26,058 nt of DNA from Planctomycetaceae bacterium (GCA_002685335.1 NYWY01000071.1:1-26058); one strand, 5' to 3'. Shown: positions 7,786 to 15,773, numbered from the stretch's first letter. Notes: a model not told the origin generated them from the sequence alone. A program made the numbers and translations.

Positions 7786-8670
7786 TCAGGCCGCGTCGTT
7801 CGACGACGCGGCCTGTTCGTCGTTTTCGGGCCCGCTCAGGATCGCCGACGCCTCGACCGCGATGATCGCCGCACCCGCGACCAGCAGGAACACCGCGAAG
7901 AGACGTCTCAATCGACGTTGTGGAAGCCGGGTGCCGATCATGCCACCCAGCACGCCACCAAGACCACCGAAGAGCAGGAACGTGCCCACGACCACGAAAT
8001 CAATGGACCCGGGGGTTTCCGTCGACTGGCTCATCGCCTGAAGAAAGCCCGCGCCGCTCTTGGCCGCGATGATCAGCAGGCTGGTTCCGACCGCGGTCCT
8101 CATCGGAAGCCGCGCCAGCATCACCAGGGCCGGCACGATCAGGAACCCGCCACCGACGCCGACGATGCCGGTGAGCACCCCCACGAACACGCCTTCGAGC
8201 ACCAGCAACCCGCGGTCACGGTTGGTGTCGCGACGGGGCGCTTGATCCGAGGATCGATCCCCTCCCCGGAACATGATCACCGCGGCGACCAGCATCACCA
8301 CTGCAAAGATCAGCAACTGCACGGGCCCGGAGATCCAGCGCGAACCCCAGACCCCCATCACGGTTCCCAGGATGCCGGGGACACCGAAGAAGACCACGCT
8401 GGTCCAGTCGACGTCCCGCCGGATCACCGGGCGAATCGCGGCCAGGAGTGCGATCCCTCCCACGATCGCGAGGCTCTCGCCGATCGCCACCTTGGGGTCG
8501 TGCCCGAGGAGATAGACCAACAGTGGAACGGTGAGAATCGATCCGCCGGAACCCAGCAGGCCGAGACAGAGCCCGATCACCAATCCGCCGATCAACGCGA
8601 TCACGAGGGGAGAATCCCATCGACGCCCCGCGGCTTTCGAAACACCATCAACCGCACGAGACCGCTCCAC
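7786..8670 (-). CDS. TauE/SafE (UPF0721) family permease, probable sulfur-anion exporter
   Basis: This is a 294-residue integral membrane protein. Two homologous halves are visible: [10 protein letters not shown] (40-49) with GESLAIV (64-70), and [10 protein letters not shown] (171-180) with GTSLLII (195-201). This internal duplication defines the family. Several hydrophobic helices flank each motif, and a charged loop at about 136-154 (Arg/Asp-rich) separates the halves. The GTG start at 8670 overlaps the end of the persulfide dioxygenase gene by 23 nt, suggesting translational coupling. Family members export sulfite, sulfoacetate or related anions. The partner gene makes sulfite, so sulfite or thiosulfate export is the natural inference. 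The C-terminal codons lie inside a terminator hairpin. Confidence 0.88.
   Translation of the reverse strand: MERSRAVDGVSKAAGRRWDSPLVIALIGGLVIGLCLGLLGSGGSILTVPLLVYLLGHDPKVAIGESLAIVGGIALLAAIRPVIRRDVDWTSVVFFGVPGILGTVMGVWGSRWISGPVQLLIFAVVMLVAAVIMFRGGDRSSDQAPRRDTNRDRGLLVLEGVFVGVLTGIVGVGGGFLIVPALVMLARLPMRTAVGTSLLIIAAKSGAGFLQAMSQSTETPGSIDFVVVGTFLLFGGLGGVLGGMIGTRLPQRRLRRLFAVFLLVAGAAIIAVEASAILSGPENDEQAASSNDAA
7787..7826 (+). terminator. 13-bp perfect stem-loop terminator shared by gnd and the convergent tauE
   Basis: CAGGCCGCGTCGT (7787-7799) and ACGACGCGGCCTG (7803-7815) pair perfectly around a 3-nt loop. On the plus strand a T-containing tail (TTCGTCGTTTT) follows, so it suits termination of gnd, whose stop is 37 nt upstream. 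The hairpin also encodes the last residues and part of the stop codon of the convergent TauE gene. The minus-strand side lacks a T run, so its effect there is uncertain. Confidence 0.7.
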
Positions 8671-10072
8671 ACCCCGCCCGCGTCATCGCGGCCCAGCCAC
8701 CAGCGACATTGACCGCGTCGAAGCCCCGCCTTCGCAGCTCGGAAACCGCCATCGCGCTGCGGATCCCTCCCGCGCAGTGCACGTGGATCCGACTCCCCGC
8801 CGGCACCTCCTCGATCCGGGGCACCAGACGAGTGTGGGCGATGTTGACCGCGGTCTGCAGGTGACCGCCGTTCCATTCGACCGCCCGACGCACGTCGAGC
8901 ACCACGGTCTTCGGATCGGATTCAAGGAGATTCCGGAACGTCTCGGCGTCGACTTCCGGAGCCTGATCCAGAACGCCGCCGGCGGCGGCATGTCCCTCGA
9001 GTTCCTCCGGCGTCACCAACCACGCGACGTCATCGAGACCGATCCGGACCAGGTTCCGCACCAGGCGATCGAATTCATCGGCCGGGGCGACGATCCCGAT
9101 CCGCTCGCCGGGTTCAACGTACGAGCCGACGGTGGCGAGAAAGTTGATGCCCAGGCGGGGCCAGATCGCACCGGGGAGATGACCGGCACGGAACGCGGCC
9201 CAGGGTCGGACATCGACCACCCGCACCCCGGCAAGCCGAGCTTCGAGATCCTCCGCGGTCGCGATCGCCGGATTCGGAAGCGAGCCCAGCAGCGGGACCC
9301 CGTCACGATTCCAGGCCTTCATCCGGGCGAAGTAGGCCGGAGGTTCGGGCTGGCCCTGGAGAATGAAGTCCACGAACGCCTCCTCATCGACCGAGAGCGA
9401 GAGCGCGGGATTGAATCGTTTCTCGTATCCGACCGTCGACTGCGGCACCGCACCGAGCGCCTTGCCGCAGGCGCTTCCGGATCCATGGGCGGGCCACACC
9501 TGCAGGTGATCGTCCAGTCCCAGGAACGCCCGCGCGCTTCCGGCCAGGGTCCGGGCGGACGGTTCCATCATGCCCGCCTGTCCCGCCGCCGACTCCAACA
9601 GGTCGGGTCGCCCGAGATCTCCGACGAACACGAAGTCGCCGGTGATCATCCCCATCGGCGAATCGGCGCCGCCACCCAGGTCGGTGACCAGGAACGAGAC
9701 GTGCTCCGGAGTGTGACCCGGACTGTGCACGGTGGTGAATCGAATGTTTCCGACCGTGAATTCGTCGCCGTCCATCAATTCGCGGTGTTCGTACCCGTCG
9801 AGCCAGCCCGAGCGCCAGTCCGTTCCTCCCAGACCGGACACGTGGACCGTCGCCCCCACCCGCTCCGCGAGTTCCCGAACCCCGGAGAGAAAGTCCGCGT
9901 GAACATGGGTCTCCGCGACGGCGACGATTCTCAATCCCTGCTCCACCGCGAGATCGAGACAACGGTCGACATCGCGGGCGGGATCGATCACGATCGCCTC
10001 ACCGGTCTTCTGGCATCCGACCAGGTAGGTGGCCTGGGCGAGATCCTCGTCGTAGAGGAGTCTGAAGAGCAT
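8648..10072 (-). CDS. CstB-like persulfide dioxygenase / pseudo-rhodanese / rhodanese fusion
   Basis: The start is ATG 10072, with AGGAG at 10082-10078 and 5-nt spacing; an in-frame GTG at 10108 would add 12 residues without a clear site. The product has 474 residues. The metallo-beta-lactamase-fold domain (1 to about 240) carries the iron ligands of ETHE1-type persulfide dioxygenases: His56 and Asp60 region THVHADF, His120 in GHTPEH and Asp146 in TGDFVF. It oxidises low-molecular-weight persulfides to sulfite. A first rhodanese-like domain (about 270-355, VVDVRPWAAFRAGHLPGA) has no cysteine at the active-site position. The second (about 375-465) keeps Cys433 in CAGGIRS and should transfer sulfane sulfur. 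This order matches Staphylococcus CstB. The C-terminus adds CGAVSCG. The tauE gene follows, overlapping. Confidence 0.93.
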   Translation of the reverse strand: MLFRLLYDEDLAQATYLVGCQKTGEAIVIDPARDVDRCLDLAVEQGLRIVAVAETHVHADFLSGVRELAERVGATVHVSGLGGTDWRSGWLDGYEHRELMDGDEFTVGNIRFTTVHSPGHTPEHVSFLVTDLGGGADSPMGMITGDFVFVGDLGRPDLLESAAGQAGMMEPSARTLAGSARAFLGLDDHLQVWPAHGSGSACGKALGAVPQSTVGYEKRFNPALSLSVDEEAFVDFILQGQPEPPAYFARMKAWNRDGVPLLGSLPNPAIATAEDLEARLAGVRVVDVRPWAAFRAGHLPGAIWPRLGINFLATVGSYVEPGERIGIVAPADEFDRLVRNLVRIGLDDVAWLVTPEELEGHAAAGGVLDQAPEVDAETFRNLLESDPKTVVLDVRRAVEWNGGHLQTAVNIAHTRLVPRIEEVPAGSRIHVHCAGGIRSAMAVSELRRRGFDAVNVAGGWAAMTRAGCGAVSCG

Positions 10073-10215
10073 GGGGTCTCCTGGGCTGGTGGCCGCGGGT
10101 TTCGACACCGCCGGAAGGACGCAGGCCGGCGGATCCGACTCGGCCTGATCGGCCGCTCCGGGATTGGACGAAGGGACGGAACCCTCGCCGCATGTGCGAA
10201 CCTTATCCTGCCACG

Positions 10216-11685
10216 ATGATCCACCGATCCGCCCCCCTGCCTCTGCTCCTCGGCGTCATCGCCGCGATCACGCCCGGCGCCGTCGGGATTGCGTCCGCGG
10301 AGGATCCCGACGCGGCGGTCCGAGGGATCGTCTTCATCCTGGCCGACGATCTCCGAGCCGACTTTCTCGGCTATGCGGGTCGGGAGGGAATCCAGACCCC
10401 CGCCATCGACGGTCTGGCCGCCGGCGGCAGCCGATTCGTCCATGCCTACTGCCAGGGCTCGAGGTCGCCGGCGGTCTGCCTTCCGAGCCGATCCCGAATG
10501 CTCTCCGGACGCAGCGACTGGAGCATTCCCGACTGGCCCGCCGCCCAACGAGGGAATGATCTGCCCCTCTGGCCCGCCCTGCTTCGGGACCGTGGCTGGC
10601 GGACGCACCAGATCGGAAAGTGGCACTGCGGCGACCCGTGGTTCCAACGAAGTTTCGAGAGCGGCGAATCCGTGCTCTTCGGTGGGATGGGAAGCCACTG
10701 GACCCTTGCGGTGGAGGATCGTCCACTCGACGGAAAGCCCGTCGAACGAACGCTGCGTCGGTACAGCACCGAGGAATTCGGGACCGCGGCGGTCGACTTC
10801 ATCCGGACTCATGCGACGACGGAACCGGATCGACCCTTCGTGCTCTCCCTCTGCTTCACCGCGCCGCACGATCCCCGGACCTCGCCCGAGGAATCCAAGG
10901 CCGAACGTCGTTCCGCGACGGTCGAACTTCCCGGGAACCTGCTCCCCGTCCATCCGTTCGACAATGGCGAAATGACCATCCGGGACGAGGAACTCCTTCC
11001 CTGGCCGCGGACGGAGGCCGACGTGCGGCGAGAGATCGCCCTCTACGAACAGATGGTCGAAGCCATTGATCGACAAGTCGCCGCGGTCATCGCGGCCCTG
11101 GACGAGACCGGACTTCGTGACCGGGTTCTGGTGATCTTCGCGGGCGATCACGGACTCGCTTTGGGAAGTCACGGCCTGCTCGGAAAGCAGAACCTCTACG
11201 AGCACTCCATGCGGTCGCCGTTGATCTTCAATGGCCCCGGCTTCACGCCCGGCGATCTGCGGCGCGACTTCGCCTACCTTCACGATCTGGCTCCGACGAT
11301 CCTCGCGGCCGCGGAGGTGGTTCCTCCCGTGACCATGGACGGTCTCGATCTTCATCGACCGACCGGTCGCGGCGGCGTCCTCACCCGATACCGGGATTTC
11401 CAGCGGGCCTGGCGAGACGATCGATACAAGGTGATCTGGCATCCTTCGATCGACCGCTGGCAGGTGTTCGATCTCGCGGCCGATCCCCAGGAGACCAACG
11501 ACCTCTCCCGGGATCCTCGCGAGGCCGGACGAACCGCCGCGATGCGTCGCGGACTTCAAGCCGCACGGGAGCGAGCGGGCGATGATGCGGTCCTCGGATC
11601 CGAACCCATCCGGCCCGAGACCTTCGATGCGGACGCCGCGAACGCGGCTCGATCCGCCAGACGACCACACTGGAGACTCCGTTGA
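10216..11685 (+). CDS. Exported sulfatase (type I, formylglycine-dependent)
   Basis: The start is ATG 10216, because it opens a proper signal peptide (MIHRSAPLPLLLGVIAAITP..., cleavage likely after ASA at about residue 28). The upstream in-frame ATG 10192 would only prefix it. The product is 489 residues. The modified-residue motif is CLPSR (Cys88), in a CxPxR context that requires conversion to formylglycine. Metal ligands are Asp44-Asp45 (ADDLRAD) and Asp311-His312 (FAGDHG), with active-site lysines Lys135 (GKWHCGDP) and Lys324, and His218 in TAPHDP. The fold resembles the iduronate/choline-sulfatase branch of family S1. It would act on sulfate esters outside the cytoplasm; the substrate is unknown. 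The next gene overlaps by 4 nt. It is transcribed away from the persulfide dioxygenase gene, sharing a 143-nt intergenic region. Confidence 0.93.
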   Translation: MIHRSAPLPLLLGVIAAITPGAVGIASAEDPDAAVRGIVFILADDLRADFLGYAGREGIQTPAIDGLAAGGSRFVHAYCQGSRSPAVCLPSRSRMLSGRSDWSIPDWPAAQRGNDLPLWPALLRDRGWRTHQIGKWHCGDPWFQRSFESGESVLFGGMGSHWTLAVEDRPLDGKPVERTLRRYSTEEFGTAAVDFIRTHATTEPDRPFVLSLCFTAPHDPRTSPEESKAERRSATVELPGNLLPVHPFDNGEMTIRDEELLPWPRTEADVRREIALYEQMVEAIDRQVAAVIAALDETGLRDRVLVIFAGDHGLALGSHGLLGKQNLYEHSMRSPLIFNGPGFTPGDLRRDFAYLHDLAPTILAAAEVVPPVTMDGLDLHRPTGRGGVLTRYRDFQRAWRDDRYKVIWHPSIDRWQVFDLAADPQETNDLSRDPREAGRTAAMRRGLQAARERAGDDAVLGSEPIRPETFDADAANAARSARRPHWRLR

Positions 11686-12368
11686 ACCCTCTTGTGATTC
11701 CTCCCGGCCTCGCGATTCTCGCCCGTGGCGACGGTTGGGCCGTGGTGGTCAAGCCCGCCGGTCTTCGTTCGGTGCCGGGACGGGCCGAGGATGCGACGGA
11801 TTCGGTGCAGACTCGAATCCAGACCGTCTTCCCGAAGGCCGACGGCGCCATCACCCCGCATCGACTCGACGTGGAGACGAGCGGACTCATGGTGGTCGCA
11901 CTCAACCGCCGGATTCTTCGCGGTCTCGCGCGACAATTCGAGAAGCGGAAGATCGGGAAGGCCTATCAGGGGGTGCTCGCCGGGGAGATCGAAGCCGAGA
12001 AAGGCGTGATCGAACTGCCGCTTCGCGTGGACTGGCCGAACCGTCCCCGGCAGATGGTCTGCCATGAACAAGGCAAGGCCTCCCGGACGCTCTGGCGGGT
12101 CCTGAACCGCGCCCCCGGCCGCACCCACGTCGAATTCCGTCCGGAGACCGGACGGACCCATCAACTCCGGGTCCATGCGGTGACCCCCGTGGCCGAGGGG
12201 GGCCTCGGGGCCCCGATCCTCGGAGACACCCTCTACGGTGATCCGGACTCTGCGCCCCGGCTTCACCTGCATGCGACCCGGCTCTCGTTCTTCGACCCCG
12301 TCCTCGGTGTCCCCATGCGATTCAACTCACCCCCACCCTTCGAAATCGGATCGGACCCCGGAGGTTGA
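11682..12368 (+). CDS. RluA-family RNA pseudouridine synthase
   Basis: This 228-residue cytoplasmic enzyme isomerises uridine to pseudouridine in rRNA or tRNA. The catalytic motif HRLDVETSGLMV (60-71) contains the active Asp63. VVVKPAGL (21-28), GKAYQGVLAGEI and the C-terminal ETGRTHQLRVHA motif also match the RluA family. There is no N-terminal S4 RNA-binding domain, so it is a minimal form. The start codon is TTG 11682, overlapping the sulfatase stop (TTGA), with GGAG 6 nt upstream, so it is probably translationally coupled. The pairing with a sulfatase has no obvious functional logic. Which RNA position it modifies cannot be read from sequence. Confidence 0.92.
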   Translation: MNPLVIPPGLAILARGDGWAVVVKPAGLRSVPGRAEDATDSVQTRIQTVFPKADGAITPHRLDVETSGLMVVALNRRILRGLARQFEKRKIGKAYQGVLAGEIEAEKGVIELPLRVDWPNRPRQMVCHEQGKASRTLWRVLNRAPGRTHVEFRPETGRTHQLRVHAVTPVAEGGLGAPILGDTLYGDPDSAPRLHLHATRLSFFDPVLGVPMRFNSPPPFEIGSDPGG

Positions 12369-12381
12369 TACCCTCGACCAG

Positions 12382-12467
12382 GGACCTGTGGCGGAATTGG
12401 CAGACGCAGCGGCCTTAAAAGCCGCCGCCGTGAAAGCGGCGTGAGGGTTCGAGCCCCTCCGGGTCCA
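12382..12467 (+). tRNA. tRNA-Leu (anticodon UAA)
   Basis: The acceptor stem GGACCTG (12382-12388) pairs with CGGGTCC (12460-12466), with discriminator A at 12467. The anticodon stem GCGGC/GCCGC (12409-12413/12421-12425) encloses the loop CTTAAAA, with anticodon TAA at 12416-12418. A long variable arm (CGCCG...CGGCG) marks a class II tRNA. The T arm is GAGGG-TTCGAGC-CCCTC (12443-12459). CCA is not encoded. The gene sits 13 nt after the pseudouridine synthase stop and 10 nt before the next GTG start. Confidence 0.97.
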
Positions 12468-12477
12468 TTGAATCGCC

Positions 12478-13935
12478 GTGATTGCACTCTCAGAACATCG
12501 CCTGATCCGTATCGTCGTCCTCTGTGCGCTCTACGTCGCGCAAGGGGTGCCGTACGGCTTCCTCACGGTGACCCTCGCCGCCGCCCTGGTCGAAGGTGGC
12601 CTCGACGCCGGGGAGATCGGAGGGATCTTCGCCCTCGGGACGTTGCCCTGGGCGTTCAAGTGGGTGTGGGGCCCGTTCGTCGATCGGTTCGGAAATTCAC
12701 GGTTCGGTCGACGTCGTCCCTGGATCCTCGCCGCCCAGGCCGGGATGGTCGTTTCCCTCATCGGGATGTGGATGATCCCCGAACCGACGGTGGCCCTCCG
12801 CCTCCTCGGCGTCATGATCGTGATCCACAACGTCTTCAACAGCCTGCAGGACGTGTGCGTGGACGCGCTGGCCGTCGACCTGCTCCCCCCCGAAGATCGC
12901 GGCAAGGCGAGTGGCCTGATGTACGGCGCGAAATACCTCGGGACCGCGATCGGCGGTGGCGGACTCTCCATCCTCGCGTACCGATACGGGCTGCACGCGG
13001 CCTTCGCGGGCATGATCGCGATCGTGGCCGCCATCGCCCTTCTTCCGCTGCTGACCGTGGAGCGACCGGGTGAGGCGCGATGGCCCGGCGACCGCGCCGC
13101 GAAGGATGGGAATGCCGGTTCGAACGACTCGCCTTCCGAAGCTCCCTCGCCCGCGTCGATCGGCTCCCTGCTTCGTCAACTCGCCCGTGCCTTCGGCAAT
13201 CGACCAGCGATCATGACCGGCGTGGTGGCGGTGCTGGCCACGGCGGCGAGCGGACTCCTCGCGCCGATCGGCGCGATTCTCTTCGTCCGCGACCTCGGAT
13301 GGACCCAGGAGGAATACGGAGCCGCCACTGGTGGCATCGCGGTCTTCGCGGGGCTGATCGGCTCCGTCGGCGGCGGCTTTCTCGCCGATCTCGTGGGACC
13401 CCGGCGAGTGGTCGCAAGCTGCAGCCTGATCCTGGGCGGCCTGCTGCTCTTCTTCGGACTCGAAGTCATCCCGGACCGATTGGCGTCCGATACCCCGATG
13501 GCAATCTCGATCGGTTCGGAGACGACCCCGGAACTCGATGGCTCGGGGATGCCGTCACCCACACCTCAGGCGATACCCCCGGCCTCGACCGGCGAATCAG
13601 CCTCCGGGTCCGATGTCGGCGGCCGGGATACGACCTTCGTGGCCTACCTGGTGGTGGAAGCGCTGCTGGTCGGGGCGATCAATGCCGCCTTTTTCGCCGT
13701 GTGCTTCGGTGTCTGTCGACCGGAAGTCGCCGCCACCCAGTTCACCGCCTACATGGCGTTGATGAACCTGGGCATGTCCGGGTCCCAGGCCGTCGCAGGC
13801 GTGGTCAACACGCACCAAGGCGTCCCCGGGGCCTGGACGATCGGCGCCATCGCCCAGTTCTCCGTCGCTTTCCTGATCCCGCTAACCCTCCTTGCGGCTC
13901 GGATAACGCCGGTCGGACGTTCCCCCGGGAACTGA
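12478..13935 (+). CDS. AmpG-like major facilitator superfamily permease
   Basis: This is a 485-residue polytopic inner-membrane protein. The first helices read YVAQGVPYGFLTVTLAAAL, then LPWAFKWVWGPFVDR (about 56-70), which matches the AmpG/acetyl-CoA transporter motif (LPYTLKFLWAPLMDR-like). FGRRRPWIL (75-83) and the amphipathic QDVCVDALAVDLLPPEDRG loop are also typical. Two Ser/Pro/Gly-rich cytoplasmic or periplasmic insertions lie at about 198-225 and 335-385. AmpG imports anhydromuropeptides for cell-wall recycling; other members move acetyl-CoA or peptides, so the substrate here is open. The start GTG 12478 has no evident ribosome site and follows the tRNA by 10 nt, which suggests processing of a joint transcript. 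Confidence 0.83.
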   Translation: MIALSEHRLIRIVVLCALYVAQGVPYGFLTVTLAAALVEGGLDAGEIGGIFALGTLPWAFKWVWGPFVDRFGNSRFGRRRPWILAAQAGMVVSLIGMWMIPEPTVALRLLGVMIVIHNVFNSLQDVCVDALAVDLLPPEDRGKASGLMYGAKYLGTAIGGGGLSILAYRYGLHAAFAGMIAIVAAIALLPLLTVERPGEARWPGDRAAKDGNAGSNDSPSEAPSPASIGSLLRQLARAFGNRPAIMTGVVAVLATAASGLLAPIGAILFVRDLGWTQEEYGAATGGIAVFAGLIGSVGGGFLADLVGPRRVVASCSLILGGLLLFFGLEVIPDRLASDTPMAISIGSETTPELDGSGMPSPTPQAIPPASTGESASGSDVGGRDTTFVAYLVVEALLVGAINAAFFAVCFGVCRPEVAATQFTAYMALMNLGMSGSQAVAGVVNTHQGVPGAWTIGAIAQFSVAFLIPLTLLAARITPVGRSPGN

Positions 13936-14220
13936 AACGCCGCAACTGCGGCCCGTGCCTCTATACTCTCCTTCCCGGATCGTCGCGGCGTTCAACCGCC
14001 GGCGGGCCGGCGGGCGAGCGTGCTCACCCTGATTCAGGTCTTCCTGTTTCGGAAAAAAGAACTACGAAGGACCCCATCGGTCCGGTTCAGTGGTTGCGCG
14101 TTGCCCCCCATCTCGGTTGCCCACCCCCCGGTCGGGGGGCCTCGACAAGGGTGACACCACGACCCCGTGGCGACGGAGCCGACGCTCCAGAACCACCGAG
14201 CCGCTGGAGGAACGTCCACG
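13936..14220 (+). promoter_or_regulatory. 285-nt gap and probable leader upstream of the KamA-family gene
   Basis: A -10-like TATACT lies at 13962-13967 without a good -35 partner. If used, it would leave a leader of about 250 nt. The leader carries a perfect C/G stem-loop at 14124-14139 and short GC-rich repeats (about 13990-14020). GGAGG lies about 10 nt upstream of ATG 14221 and fixes that start. I compared it by eye with lysine, SAM and cobalamin riboswitch cores and recognised none. Confidence 0.35.
14124..14139 (+). promoter_or_regulatory. C6/G6 stem-loop in the KamA-family leader
   Basis: CCCCCC (14124-14129) and GGGGGG (14134-14139) pair around the loop GGTC. It sits 81 nt before the start codon. 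No U run follows, so it is not an intrinsic terminator by itself. It could be a structural leader element, or a terminator of the upstream permease transcript of non-canonical type. Confidence 0.4.
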
Positions 14221-15642
14221 ATGATCTCTGAAAACCGACAAGCCGCCCTTCGCCCCCTTGATTCGACTGGTGACCGCCAGGCGATCGACTTCGAGACCCC
14301 TCAGAAGTTCAAGGCGGTGACCCGAACCAACATCTCCGCATGCCCCGAGTGGGAATCGCTGGACGACGATCTGCGGGAAGGCATCGAAGTGGTCTCCGCG
14401 GTGCTCCCATTCCGTACGAACAAGTACGTGATGGAGGAGCTCATCGACTGGAACGCGGTTCCTGACGATCCCATCTTCCGCCTGACCTTTCCGCACCGGA
14501 ACATGCTCAGCCCCGAGCAGTTCGACACGATCAAGACCCTCATGGGCGGCGACGACAAGGATGCCCTCAAGGCCGCGATCCGGGACATCCAACTGGAACT
14601 CAATCCGCACCCCGCGGGTCAGATGACCCACAACGTCCCCACCGTGAACGGCGAACCGGTCCCCGGAATCCAGCACAAGTACGACCAGACCGTCCTCTTC
14701 TTCCCCGCGGCCGGGCAGACCTGCCACGCCTACTGCACGTTCTGTTTCCGATGGGCCCAGTTCGTCGGCCTCGACGACATGAAGTTCGCGACCAAGGACG
14801 TCGAGCAGCTCATCGGCTACCTCAAGGAACACCCCGAGGTCACCGACGTGCTCTTCACCGGCGGCGATCCGATGGTGATGAAGACCAAGATCTTCTCCCG
14901 CTACATCGATCGCATTCTCGAGGACCCCGAACTCGGCCACGTGCAGACGATTCGAATCGGCACCAAGAGCGTGGCCTACTGGCCGCAGCGCTACGTGACC
15001 GATGCGGATGCGGAAGATCTGCTGGACTGCTTCCGGCGAATCATCGCCAGTGGCCGGACGCTGGCGATCATGGGCCATTACTCCCACCCGGTGGAACTCT
15101 CGACTCCGATCGCCCAGGAGGCGGTACGCCGGATTCGTGACGCCGGCGCCAACATCCGCATGCAGAGTCCGTTGATCCGACACGTCAACGACGACCCCGA
15201 GACCTGGGCCGAACTCTGGAACACCGGCGTCCGCCTGGGCTGCATTCCGTACTACTTCTTCGTCGAACGCGACACCGGCGCACGCGGTTACTTCGAAACC
15301 CCGCTGCACGAGTGCCATCGGATCTACCAGGAGGCCTACCGACAGGTCAGTGGCATCGCCCGGACCGTCCGAGGTCCGTCGATGTCCGCCTTCCCCGGGA
15401 AGGTCCATGTCCTCGGGGTGCAGGAGGTCGGCGGCGAAAAGGCCTTCATCCTCGAGTACCTCCAGAGTCGCCGAGGCGATCTCGTCCGACAGCCGTTCTT
15501 CGCGAAGTTCGACCCGGAAGCGACCTGGTTCGACCAGCTCGAACCCCTGAGCGAACGCGATGTGAAGTACTTCCCCGGTTCGTGGCCCGAACTCACGGGC
15601 GAGGTCGAAGGCACCGTTCCACTGACCGTCGCCGCGGAGTGA
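14221..15642 (+). CDS. KamA-family radical SAM protein (lysine 2,3-aminomutase-like, atypical)
   Basis: The product is 473 residues. The radical SAM cluster motif is CHAYCTFC (Cys168, 172, 175), followed by FTGGDPMVM (212-220), the SAM-amino-group-binding GGDP. TIRIGTKS, GHYSHPVEL (285-293), MQSPLIRHVND (314-324) and CIPYYFFVERDTGARGYF (341-358) align with lysine 2,3-aminomutase motifs (HFNHP, QSVLLRGVND, PYY...D). However, the usual CRxCxRRR is replaced by CTFCFRWAQ, and the C-terminal zinc-cysteine cluster and GGGGK segment of classical enzymes are missing. The aminomutase reaction is therefore plausible, but the substrate may not be lysine. No beta-lysine acetyltransferase lies next to it. 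The start is fixed by GGAGG upstream; an in-frame GTG at 14167 is rejected. Confidence 0.88.
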   Translation: MISENRQAALRPLDSTGDRQAIDFETPQKFKAVTRTNISACPEWESLDDDLREGIEVVSAVLPFRTNKYVMEELIDWNAVPDDPIFRLTFPHRNMLSPEQFDTIKTLMGGDDKDALKAAIRDIQLELNPHPAGQMTHNVPTVNGEPVPGIQHKYDQTVLFFPAAGQTCHAYCTFCFRWAQFVGLDDMKFATKDVEQLIGYLKEHPEVTDVLFTGGDPMVMKTKIFSRYIDRILEDPELGHVQTIRIGTKSVAYWPQRYVTDADAEDLLDCFRRIIASGRTLAIMGHYSHPVELSTPIAQEAVRRIRDAGANIRMQSPLIRHVNDDPETWAELWNTGVRLGCIPYYFFVERDTGARGYFETPLHECHRIYQEAYRQVSGIARTVRGPSMSAFPGKVHVLGVQEVGGEKAFILEYLQSRRGDLVRQPFFAKFDPEATWFDQLEPLSERDVKYFPGSWPELTGEVEGTVPLTVAAE

Positions 15643-15713
15643 GTTCCGCGGGGCGATCGGACTCCCCGGCGTTGAACCCGGGAAGTCGGGGCGAAGCGAT
15701 CGATCGATGGTCT

Positions 15714-15773
15714 CTCGAATTCATGGTCTCCGGCTCGGGACGATGTCCCCGGCGTGAAGACCGTGAATTCGAG
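15714..15773. terminator. Large inverted repeat between convergent genes
   Basis: CTCGAATTCATGGTCT (15714-15729) and AGACCGTGAATTCGAG (15758-15773) are 16-nt inverted arms with one mismatch, a G-U wobble in plus-strand RNA. Inside them GGGAC-GAT-GTCCC (15737-15749) forms a second hairpin. The element lies between the KamA-family stop (15642) and the convergent carboxypeptidase stop (15818). A bidirectional terminator is the likely role, although neither side has a strong T run. Confidence 0.6.

Noticed and set aside
8531..11670. Frames of more than 500 codons opposite the persulfide dioxygenase (plus) and the sulfatase (minus)
   Set aside because: Both are antisense to well-supported genes and have shadow-like composition.
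12382..12467. tRNA-Leu as an integration site for a mobile element
   Set aside because: No integrase, no repeated tRNA 3' end and no change in base use on either side.
13936..14220. Lysine riboswitch upstream of the KamA-like gene
   Set aside because: Expected from the enzyme name, but the conserved core sequences were not seen; only simple hairpins are present.
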